Below the pieces are notes generated by a model that was not told where the DNA came from, made no database searches, and was given only the letters and a program-made list of their open reading frames with translations. From Rhodospirillaceae bacterium (lineage in GTDB: Bacteria > Pseudomonadota > Alphaproteobacteria > UBA8366 > GCA-2717185), in NCBI GenBank assembly GCA_002717185.1, contig PBDC01000033.1, positions 1-13,547 on the forward strand: a DNA stretch of 13,547 bases, given 5' to 3'. The position numbers and the translations under genes were made by a program. Positions 7,451 through 13,452 of this stretch are shown here, in pieces. Numbering within the stretch: the first letter of the stretch is position 1; each line of letters begins with the position of its first letter.

Positions 7451-8002
7451 TTATCGAGGCGTGAGCGGCCTCGCGTCAGGAGGCGCAGGATGCTGCATCA
7501 CCCGTAACACCGTTGCGTTCATCATGTAGACACTCATAAGCGCGGTAAGCTCCATCATTCCTTTCTCAGAATACCGCCTTTTCACGGCCTCGTATGTCTT
7601 ATCGCTGACTGTCTGCGCCTCTAGCAATTCGCGCCCAAATTGGATGATAAGTGCCTCGTCATCGGTTAGATCTTCAAGCGGCCCATAGGTGTCGACGGCA
7701 TGGATCGCTTCTTCGCGTGTGCCCGCCGCCAGCCCCAGCTTTACATGTGCGTTCCAAATAAACGCCGCGTTGGCTGACCGCACTGCTGTGCAGATAGCTA
7801 GTTCCGATTCCGCATCAGTGAGTGAGGTGTGGTAACGCAGGTACTCGACTAAATCGGATAGGCGTGCGCCGGCCTCCCCTGCGTAGGTCAAATAGCTGCT
7901 CGGCGGCGGCATCGACTTGCGGGTCGACTTGATGTGACGTATTGCGGACCGGGTTTCCTCGGAGAATTCTTCCGAGTCGGTGGGAATGGGCAGACGAGGC
8001 AT
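7451..8002 (-). CDS. Carboxymuconolactone decarboxylase-family protein without CxxC
   Basis: All-alpha protein of the CMD/AhpD-like family, 183 residues. The core helix carries ExxxCTxxxxxxxxFxWNAHxxLGxxAG at about residues 67-94, with Glu67, Trp83 and His86 in the positions that are conserved in the CMD branch. The redox-active CxxC of AhpD-type peroxidase reductases is absent: there is a single Cys at 71 in this helix. This points to a gamma-carboxymuconolactone-decarboxylase-like or uncharacterised role rather than peroxide defence. The start codon lies 11 bases after the stop of the upstream PEP-mutase/ICL-fold gene on the same strand, so the two are almost certainly cotranscribed. A GGAATAG element overlapping that stop is a weak ribosome site. 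The 3' end is convergent with coaE, only 6 bases apart. The substrate is unknown. Confidence 0.87.
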   Translation of the reverse strand: MPRLPIPTDSEEFSEETRSAIRHIKSTRKSMPPPSSYLTYAGEAGARLSDLVEYLRYHTSLTDAESELAICTAVRSANAAFIWNAHVKLGLAAGTREEAIHAVDTYGPLEDLTDDEALIIQFGRELLEAQTVSDKTYEAVKRRYSEKGMMELTALMSVYMMNATVLRVMQHPAPPDARPLTPR

Positions 8003-8013
8003 GGTGTCGCTTT

Positions 8014-8877
8014 CTATTCCGGTAGGACGAATTTGTTTGCCTGGGCCTCGTAGTCATCATAGCCCAGGGTCGCGCGGAGGTCGGCTGGTTCGAGAGCGCT
8101 GTCAGCCACCGCGTTACCCGCATTAAGTGCATCAAGTCCTGCGCGGATACCGGCGACGGACGGTGACAGCATTCCGGTGGGATAGGTGCCGATCTTGAGG
8201 CCCAGCATTTCCGCTTCTTTTTGCGATGGGCAAGCGCGTGGCGCCCCTGGAGAAAGTACGGCAAAGGAAGGCCGGCCCGCAGCGGCGGCGACCGCACGCC
8301 GGATTTCATCATCGTCGGCCGGGGAGTCGAGGAATAGAATGTCTGCTCCTTCTTCGACATACATCTCGACACGGGCGACAGCCTCGTCGATGCCGAGGGT
8401 TGGTCGGCAGTCGGTGCGCGCCATGACGAGAATACCGGAGTCTTTGGCTGCTTCTACAGCGGCGCGGATTTTCATGCGCACTTCTTCGAAGGGCAAGGCT
8501 GGCTTACCGTCTGCGGTTAGTGCGCGCGGTGTGATCTTATCTTCAATCAGGATCGCTGCAGCGCCGGCACGACCATAGGCTCGCACAGTTCGCTGCACAT
8601 TCATTGCGTTGCCGTAGCCGTGATCGGCGTCGGCAAGGATGAGTAAGTCGGGTGCTGCTCCGTGCGCTTGGTTGAAGGAATCCATCATTTCGGCGAAGGA
8701 CATGAGGTCAAGGTCGGGGCCGCCGAGCCGGCTAGCTGCCACGCAGGAACCAGATAGAAATGCCGTCTTGAAGCCGGCGTCAACGGTTAGTTTCGCGGTC
8801 AGGCCGTCCCAGACGGCGGGCATGATGACAAGTCCAGGTTGGGCGATTAGGGCGCGCAGACGTTCCGGCGGGGTCAT
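8014..8877 (-). CDS. Isocitrate lyase/PEP mutase superfamily enzyme with altered catalytic loop
   Basis: TIM-barrel enzyme of the PEP mutase/isocitrate lyase superfamily, which makes or breaks C-C or P-C bonds next to a carboxylate using Mg2+. The 287 residues match the methylisocitrate-lyase/dimethylmalate-lyase size. Seen in order: a MPAVWDGLTAKL first strand-helix, FLSGSCVAASRLGGPD, LADADHGYGN (residues 81-90, with metal-binding Asp83 and Asp85), AAAILIEDK (106-114), LVMARTD (150-156) and ADILFLDSP. The gating loop that is K[KR]CGH in lyases is here ITPRALTADGK at residues 115-125, with no Cys and no GH; it also does not match the PEP mutase loop. The enzyme may therefore be a lyase, decarboxylase or hydrolase of a different subgroup. 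The start ATG at 8877 is preceded by GAGAGG (plus 8887-8892) at good spacing. It is the first gene of a two-gene unit and is divergent from an LLM oxidoreductase. Confidence 0.9.
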   Translation of the reverse strand: MTPPERLRALIAQPGLVIMPAVWDGLTAKLTVDAGFKTAFLSGSCVAASRLGGPDLDLMSFAEMMDSFNQAHGAAPDLLILADADHGYGNAMNVQRTVRAYGRAGAAAILIEDKITPRALTADGKPALPFEEVRMKIRAAVEAAKDSGILVMARTDCRPTLGIDEAVARVEMYVEEGADILFLDSPADDDEIRRAVAAAAGRPSFAVLSPGAPRACPSQKEAEMLGLKIGTYPTGMLSPSVAGIRAGLDALNAGNAVADSALEPADLRATLGYDDYEAQANKFVLPE

Positions 8878-8903
8878 TATGGATTACCTCTCAACAGTGA
8901 TTT

Positions 8904-8929
8904 TCCTCAGGATCGTAGGGGCCTGAAGA
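8904..8929. promoter_or_regulatory. Imperfect inverted repeat in the divergent intergenic region
   Basis: In the 132-bp gap between the divergent genes at 8877 (minus) and 9010 (plus), CCTCAGG (8905-8911) and CCTGAAG (8922-8928) form an inverted repeat with one mismatch and a 10-base spacer; the flanking T8904 and A8929 also match. The geometry fits a dimeric regulator site controlling one or both genes, but no regulator is encoded in the window. I saw no convincing -35/-10 pair beside it. Confidence 0.25.
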
Positions 8930-9009
8930 GAGCCTGCCCAATTGGCTTGTTGCGCGAACGGCCGGAGGATTGGATGGTGGGTGCGAGGCACTCAATCAGG
9001 GGGACTATC

Positions 9010-10041
9010 ATGGAATTTGATATAAAGACCAGCGCCGATAGTTGGGATAATATCGCAGAACTGGCGCGCGATATGGAGGATATGGGCGCTTCCGGTCTGT
9101 TATTCACCGAGGCGGGGCAAACACCGTGGATGATGATTGCGGCCGCCGCAATGGCAGCGCCATCGCTCGACCTATCGACCGGGATTGCAGTCGCGTTCCC
9201 GCGCAGTCCTATGGTCGCGGCGCAGATAGCATGGGAAATGGCGGGTAATACCAAGGGAAAGTTCCGGCTTGGACTGGGCAGCCAAGTAAAACCGCATATC
9301 GAGCGTCGATATGGTGTTGAATTTGAGAAGCCGGCTATGCGGATGCGTGACTACATGATGGCCGTTCGCGCTTGTTTTTCGGCATTTCGTGGTGAGGCTC
9401 GACTAGAACATGATGGGCCCTTTTATAAGTTGAACTTGTTGACACCGCACTGGGCGCCAGCGCGGCACGAATATGAAGACCTGAAGCTCGATATGTCTGC
9501 GGTCAACCCGCTAATGCTGAAGGTTGCAGGTGAGGTGGCGGATGGTGTTCACGTCCACCCGATGCATTCAATGTCCTACATCGAAAACAGGCTCATTCCG
9601 CAGGTAAGTATGGGCGCGGAAAAAGCGGGGCGCAGCCTGGAGGATATCGATTTGATTGTGCCCGTTCTGGCGGTGCCAGGGGATACGCCGGAGGAGCGTG
9701 CCATGCTGGAGCGTGAGGCTAAAGCGGCGATCGGGTTTTATGGTTCGACGCCGGTCTATGCCTTCCAGTTCGACGACCTGGGTTACGAGGGCAAACGACA
9801 GGCACTCGCCGAAAAGCTGCGTGCCGGTGACCGTGACGGCATGATTGACTTGGTCACCGATGAGATGCTCAACCAGTTTGGCCTGTCAGCGAGATGGGAC
9901 GATATGGCAGACCAATTGATCGCACGTTACAAAGGCGTCGCCAGCCGCTTGGTGATGTATTTCGCTTCACAATCTATTGCTGCAAATTCTCGTAACCAAG
10001 GTCGCTGGCGCGAGATCGCGCGGGCGTTACGAGCTGCATAG
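9010..10041 (+). CDS. LLM-class oxidoreductase, TIGR03617-like (F420/FMN) subfamily
   Basis: Bacterial luciferase-fold oxidoreductase of 343 residues. The sequence layout fits the TIGR03617 group (annotated as F420-dependent, MSMEG_2256 family): FTEAGQTPWMMIAAAAMAAP, DLSTGIAVAFPRSPMVAAQ, WEMAGNTKGKFRLGLGSQV, HIERRYG, MRDYMMAVRACF and VAGEVADGVHVHPMHS. GLGSQVKPHIERRYG is the usual cofactor-proximal stretch. Whether the cofactor is F420 or FMN cannot be told from sequence alone and depends on whether the host makes F420. ATG 9010 is chosen over the TTG at 8947: AGGGGG at 8998-9003 lies at good spacing and the family starts at this strand. The gene is divergent from the PEP-mutase/ICL-fold gene and is followed by a 281-bp gap. 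Confidence 0.88.
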   Translation: MEFDIKTSADSWDNIAELARDMEDMGASGLLFTEAGQTPWMMIAAAAMAAPSLDLSTGIAVAFPRSPMVAAQIAWEMAGNTKGKFRLGLGSQVKPHIERRYGVEFEKPAMRMRDYMMAVRACFSAFRGEARLEHDGPFYKLNLLTPHWAPARHEYEDLKLDMSAVNPLMLKVAGEVADGVHVHPMHSMSYIENRLIPQVSMGAEKAGRSLEDIDLIVPVLAVPGDTPEERAMLEREAKAAIGFYGSTPVYAFQFDDLGYEGKRQALAEKLRAGDRDGMIDLVTDEMLNQFGLSARWDDMADQLIARYKGVASRLVMYFASQSIAANSRNQGRWREIARALRAA

Positions 10042-10322
10042 AGTTGCTTAGGAATAGCGTGTCTTGGAGTTTTTTTAGGCCCTGACGCAACGCTGAGCAT
10101 TGCATGCCGATATTCAATCGACCTCTAGGGCATTCTGGGGAGCGATAGCGGCGGTGCTCCACTTTAAAATTATAGGATCATGTTCAAGTGTCCGTGTTCG
10201 CCAACTGCTTATGCTGCGGGAAGGCTGTGACTGGAGCCGTTCGTCTTGCCGTAACTTGGCGGCTAAAGCAAGAGGGTGATAGGGTCGCCGCCAATTTCAA
10301 AAATTTTAAGGACACGTGCGCA
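10042..10322 (+). other. Non-coding gap upstream of the crotonase gene
   Basis: This 281-bp gap separates the TIGR03617-like gene from the crotonase gene. The crotonase frame stays open back to a GTG at 10188, but those 45 residues do not match the family and are not called. TTTAAAATTATAGG near 10161-10174 is AT-rich and could hold a -10 element, with no clear -35. Further upstream, GGAGC...GCTCC (about 10140-10160) is a short 5-bp inverted repeat. A stronger inverted repeat at 10256-10294 is listed separately. I see no structured RNA family that I recognise. Confidence 0.5.
10256..10294 (+). promoter_or_regulatory. Inverted repeat (possible 5' UTR stem-loop) before the crotonase gene
   Basis: TTGGCGGC (10256-10263) and GCCGCCAA (10287-10294) form a perfect 8-bp inverted repeat around a 23-base loop. 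It ends 13 bases before the AAGGA ribosome site (10308-10312) of the enoyl-CoA hydratase gene. It is not followed by a T-run, so it is unlikely to be a terminator. It could be a leader hairpin or a regulator site. Confidence 0.4.
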
Positions 10323-11117
10323 ATGAGCGAACAACCTGTGCTCACCGACATCGATACCAGAGGGGTCGCGACCGTTACCCTAAACCGGCCACACCGGAAC
10401 AACGCCTATAACGATGCCATGATACAAGGCTTGCTCGACGCCGTCGGCGCCTTGTCGGTGGATGACGCAGTTCGCGTAATCATTTTCAGAGGTAACGGCA
10501 ATTATTTCCAAGCCGGTGCCGACCTAAAATGGATGAACGATCTGTCGAAGAAGGCACTCGATGCAAATCTGGCGATGTCAACGATTACAACAGACGCAGT
10601 CCGCCACCTCAACACATGCGCCAAACCTACACTGGCGCTTGTGCATGGAGGCTGCTTCGGTGGTGGCATTGGCATGATGGCGGCGTGCGATATTGCGATT
10701 GCATCGGAAGAGGCACAGTTTTCCATTACAGAAGTGCGATGGGGTCTGGTTGCCGGGCCGATAATTCCACAGCTATGCGATGCTATGGGTACTCGGGCGT
10801 TGCGGCGATATGCGCTCACCGCGGAGCGGTTCGACCCAGAAGTGGCAAAGGCGTGCGGCCTCATTCACGAGATTTGCCCCACCGGTGAGTTAGATACGGT
10901 TGCAGCACCGATCGTCGACGCGCTTTTAAAATGTAGTCCAAGTGCGATTGCGGAAACCAAGGATATGATATTGCGCACTGCAACGCACGAAGTCGACGAT
11001 CATAGGGCTCCAGGTATTGCTCTAGCGCATGCATTGCGGCGCCAGACGGATGATGGCATTGAAGGGCTGGCTAGTTTTAACGAACGGCGCGAAGCTTCCT
11101 GGTACCCGGGCGAATGA
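10323..11117 (+). CDS. Enoyl-CoA hydratase/isomerase, methylglutaconyl-CoA hydratase-like
   Basis: Crotonase-fold enzyme of 264 residues acting on an acyl-CoA thioester. Oxyanion-hole elements are GADLKWM (65-71) and FGGGIGM (112-118). In classic enoyl-CoA hydratases the two catalytic Glu lie in GGGCELA and QPEI. Here the first is Gly117, while the second is kept as Glu137 in SITEVRWGL. This Gly/Glu pattern, together with RRYALTAERFD and AKACGLIHEI, is what I recall of LiuC/AtuE-type 3-methylglutaconyl- and isohexenylglutaconyl-CoA hydratases. A role in branched-chain acyl-CoA breakdown is therefore plausible but not proven. ATG 10323 is supported by AAGGA at 10308-10312 and by the family start. 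It lies 19 bases before the VOC gene, likely in one operon with it and the third LLM gene. Confidence 0.92.
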   Translation: MSEQPVLTDIDTRGVATVTLNRPHRNNAYNDAMIQGLLDAVGALSVDDAVRVIIFRGNGNYFQAGADLKWMNDLSKKALDANLAMSTITTDAVRHLNTCAKPTLALVHGGCFGGGIGMMAACDIAIASEEAQFSITEVRWGLVAGPIIPQLCDAMGTRALRRYALTAERFDPEVAKACGLIHEICPTGELDTVAAPIVDALLKCSPSAIAETKDMILRTATHEVDDHRAPGIALAHALRRQTDDGIEGLASFNERREASWYPGE

Positions 11118-11136
11118 TTTCAAAGAGGAGAGATTA

Positions 11137-11541
11137 ATGTCGTTGGAAGTTGGTAAAGAATCGATCGATATAGGCATTGTCGTACGTGATATCGATGCGG
11201 CGCTGAAGTTCTATCGAGATACGGTTGGTTTGGAGTATGCGGCAGAGATGCCGGCAGGGGGTGGCCGCATGCACCGTCTTATGTGCGGCTCGACAGTCGT
11301 CAAGCTGGTTATTCACGACAAACTACCGGAGAAATCTGATAATAGCGGTGGGCCTCTTGGCGCGTCTGGCATCAGGTATTGGACAATAACGGTAACGGAT
11401 CTGCAGACGATAACCAACAAATGTCGTGACGCGGGTTACACAGTCGCAGTTGAGCCACGCGATGTCCGTCCTGGCGTTCGTATATCAATGGTCGAAGACC
11501 CAGAAGGTAATTGGGTCGAGTTCCTCGAGAATAATGCGTAA
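11137..11541 (+). CDS. VOC (glyoxalase/methylmalonyl-CoA epimerase-like) family protein
   Basis: Protein of 134 residues with two beta-alpha-beta-beta-beta modules. Module 1 is SIDIGIVVRDIDAALKFYRD plus GLEYAAEMP. Module 2 is RYWTITVTDLQTITNKCRDAG plus ISMVEDPEGNWVEFLE. The last metal-ligand position is kept (Glu128 in WVEFLE), but the first His of the usual DHIGI motif is Asp11, the E/Q position in strand STVVKLV is Lys or Val, and the second-module His is Tyr or Trp. Metal-dependent chemistry of the glyoxalase I or epimerase kind is therefore doubtful, and a binding or accessory role is possible. ATG 11137 is preferred over the earlier TTG at 11029, which lies inside the upstream gene: a very strong ribosome site, AGAGGAGAG at 11124-11132, precedes it. 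Third gene of the run starting at 9010. Confidence 0.88.
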   Translation: MSLEVGKESIDIGIVVRDIDAALKFYRDTVGLEYAAEMPAGGGRMHRLMCGSTVVKLVIHDKLPEKSDNSGGPLGASGIRYWTITVTDLQTITNKCRDAGYTVAVEPRDVRPGVRISMVEDPEGNWVEFLENNA

Positions 11542-11556
11542 CTGAGCAATATCATT

Positions 11557-12546
11557 ATGAAACTCGGCGTTTTTCTTCAGGCACAGTGGGACCCCGGCAG
11601 TAACATCGAAGAGGGAATCGCTGAATTGGTTCGTCAGGCGGAGTTGGCGGATCAACTTGAATACGATTCTGTATGGTTGCCGCAGCATTATGTCTCGGCA
11701 CCGTATGCTTCTGTCCAACCAGGCCCGTTGATGGGATTGCTTGCTGCGCACACACGACGGGTTCGGTTGGGTACGGGGGTTTTTCTTTTACCTTTTACCC
11801 ATCCAGTAGTGCTGGCTGAAGAGATGGCCAGCCTTGATTGGATTACCAACGGTAGGCTTATCTTCGGCGCTGGGATGGGATATCGCGAGGAGGAATTTTC
11901 GGCCATTGGTGTGCCGATGCAAGAACGGGTTGGACGTTTCACCGAAGGCCTTGAACTGATCAAACGTCTTTGGACGGAGGATGCGGTCACATACAATGGT
12001 AAGTACTTCTCGGCTGAACGTGTCACGATTAGCCTGAAGCCTAAACAGCCCTCCGGGCCGGCAATCTGGATTGGTGGCAGCGTTCCGGCAGCAATACGTC
12101 GTGCTGCGCGCATCGGCGATGTTTGGGTCTCAAGTATGAACCCGAGCTTTGAAGAATTGCGCGAGTTGTTTGGTGCATTTGACGACGCGCGGCAAGGACG
12201 ACCTGCTGCGCCGGAACGGCCAACTATGCGCGAGTGTTATATCGGGCTCACAGCCGAGGATGCTGTATCGGAATCTATAGATGCATTATTTGGGAAATAC
12301 AGTGCCTATCAAGCCTGGGGTACGGCGTCGAGCCGTACAAAGTTTAGCAACCGCTCGGAATTCGAGGCATTAATGGCGTCGAAATTCCTCGTTGGAGACG
12401 CTGCGGGGGTCGGCGACCGCTTGCGATGGTTGCGCGATGAAATTGGGGTTGATCATTTGATTGCTCGTTTCCGATGGCCTGGCCTGTCAGAAGGGCAGGC
12501 GCTTGACAGTATGCGTCGCCTGGCTGAAGTCGCTGCTTCCTTGTGA
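11557..12546 (+). CDS. LLM-class flavin-dependent oxidoreductase (luciferase-like)
   Basis: Luciferase-like TIM-barrel monooxygenase of 329 residues. Typical landmarks: MKLGVFLQAQWDPG first strand, a QAELADQLEYDSVWLPQHYV helix-strand, RVRLGTGVFLLPFTHPV, EMASLDWITNGRLIFGAGMGY with the usual GRxxFGxGxGY, GVPMQERVGRFTEGLELIKRLW, and PAIWIGGSVPAAIRRAARIGDVWV, where the GGS.pAa.RRAAR.gD segment binds the flavin phosphate. No Shine-Dalgarno is clear at ATG 11557, which is only 15 bases after the VOC stop, so translation is probably coupled. It belongs to a different subfamily from both other LLM proteins in the window. It lies 226 bp upstream of a RutB-like hydrolase gene, a pairing that recalls RutA and RutB, although it is not a clear RutA orthologue (length and motifs differ). 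Confidence 0.9.
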   Translation: MKLGVFLQAQWDPGSNIEEGIAELVRQAELADQLEYDSVWLPQHYVSAPYASVQPGPLMGLLAAHTRRVRLGTGVFLLPFTHPVVLAEEMASLDWITNGRLIFGAGMGYREEEFSAIGVPMQERVGRFTEGLELIKRLWTEDAVTYNGKYFSAERVTISLKPKQPSGPAIWIGGSVPAAIRRAARIGDVWVSSMNPSFEELRELFGAFDDARQGRPAAPERPTMRECYIGLTAEDAVSESIDALFGKYSAYQAWGTASSRTKFSNRSEFEALMASKFLVGDAAGVGDRLRWLRDEIGVDHLIARFRWPGLSEGQALDSMRRLAEVAASL

Positions 12547-12556
12547 GTTAAACAGG

Positions 12557-12576
12557 GCGTGGGATAGCTGCCACGC
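12557..12576. repeat. Short inverted repeat after the third LLM gene
   Basis: GCGTGG (12557-12562) and CCACGC (12571-12576) form a 6-bp stem with an 8-base loop, 10 bases after the stop of the third LLM gene. There is no following T-run (the sequence goes on TAAATAG), so an intrinsic terminator is not supported; it may still protect or pause the transcript. Confidence 0.3.
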
Positions 12577-12653
12577 TAAATAGATATCGTGATTAACTTT
12601 GCGGGTAGGCGGGCAAAATTGCCGGTTTGGATAAATGTGTAAGTTTATGCTTC

Positions 12654-12676
12654 TCGACTTCGGTTCTTTTAGTCGA
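12654..12676. promoter_or_regulatory. Inverted repeat and AT-rich promoter candidate before the RutB-like gene
   Basis: TCGACT (12654-12659) and AGTCGA (12671-12676) form a perfect 6-bp inverted repeat with an 11-base spacer. Directly downstream, TTATTTATAGTTT (about 12678-12690) is the most AT-rich stretch of the gap and could hold a -10 element. The arrangement would place an operator across or just upstream of the promoter of the hydrolase gene at 12773. No consensus -35 is clear. Confidence 0.3.
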
Positions 12677-12772
12677 ATTATTTATAGTTTCTGACGGTCC
12701 TACCTTCATGTCGCCAGAATTTTTAAAACGGACAAAGACGGGCATTTTTTCAGGGGCGGACGAGGTATTGGT

Positions 12773-13423
12773 ATGAGCAGCGAAGAGGGTATTAATCCGT
12801 TCGAAGAAGTGAGTTGGGATTTGGTGCCAAAGCGGACTGCCGTCGTCGTGATCGATCCTCAGAATGATTTTCTGCATCAGGATGGATGGTACGGGCAGCA
12901 GGGTATCGACATCTCCCACATGCGCCGCACTATCGAACCCACCAGGCAACTCCTGACGGATGCGCGTGCCAAGGGCATCCCCATCATTTGGACCCGGCAC
13001 GGTAGCCGCGATGTGGAGGATGGGGGGCCTTTTATGCGTTTAAGACCTTTTCTTAAGAATGGAGGTTTGCGTCAAGATACTTGGGGTTATCAGATTCTGG
13101 ATGACCTCGAACCGCAGAAAGATGACTGGTATGTCGATAAGACCCGCCTTAGTGCCTTCTTCAACAGCAACTTGGAAGGTGTCTTGCGCGCGCTCGATGC
13201 AGAAACGGTGCTGATGGCCGGTGTGCTGACCAATCAGTGCGTCGCGGCGACATCTAAAGACGCTATGTTCCGAGATTTCAAACCAATAGTTGTCGAGGAC
13301 TGCACTGGCACTACCTTGCCTCACCTGCATGAGCCGGCGATAGAGATGATGCGAGTTGGTTGGTGCGAAGTGCGTGACCTGGAGGCTACACTGGGAGAAA
13401 TTCGACAGCTGGCCGCTACCTGA
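12773..13423 (+). CDS. Isochorismatase-family cysteine hydrolase, RutB-like
   Basis: Cysteine hydrolase of 216 residues. The catalytic triad is visible: Asp28 in VVVIDPQNDF, Lys123 in DKTRLSAFFNS and Cys156 in GVLTNQCVAAT, with the cis-peptide site at VLTN. The layout NGGLRQDTWGYQILDDLEP, then the Lys motif, then TNxCVxxTxxDAxFxxF closely follows ureidoacrylate/peroxyureidoacrylate amidohydrolase (RutB), which hydrolyses the product of the flavin monooxygenase RutA in uracil breakdown. Other members cleave biuret, N-carbamoylsarcosine or nicotinamide, so an N-carbamoyl or amide substrate is likely but unspecified. A GAGGT stretch about 7-8 bases before ATG 12773 can serve as ribosome site. 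None of rutC-G is visible here, so I do not assign the rutB symbol. The next gene is a DMT-type transporter, possibly cotranscribed. Confidence 0.9.
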   Translation: MSSEEGINPFEEVSWDLVPKRTAVVVIDPQNDFLHQDGWYGQQGIDISHMRRTIEPTRQLLTDARAKGIPIIWTRHGSRDVEDGGPFMRLRPFLKNGGLRQDTWGYQILDDLEPQKDDWYVDKTRLSAFFNSNLEGVLRALDAETVLMAGVLTNQCVAATSKDAMFRDFKPIVVEDCTGTTLPHLHEPAIEMMRVGWCEVRDLEATLGEIRQLAAT

Positions 13424-13452
13424 GGTTCTCTGTCGGATTGTCACTTTTGTCG

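Noticed and set aside
10188..10322. Upstream GTG extension of the crotonase gene by 45 residues
   Set aside because: The Cys-rich extension does not match crotonases, while ATG 10323 has a good ribosome site and the usual family start.
12557..12576. Intrinsic terminator after the third LLM gene
   Set aside because: The stem is only 6 bp and has no T-run; kept only as an inverted repeat.
12593..13000. Minus-strand 135-codon frame across the gap before the RutB-like gene
   Set aside because: Half of it is antisense to the hydrolase; no ribosome site or recognisable domain.
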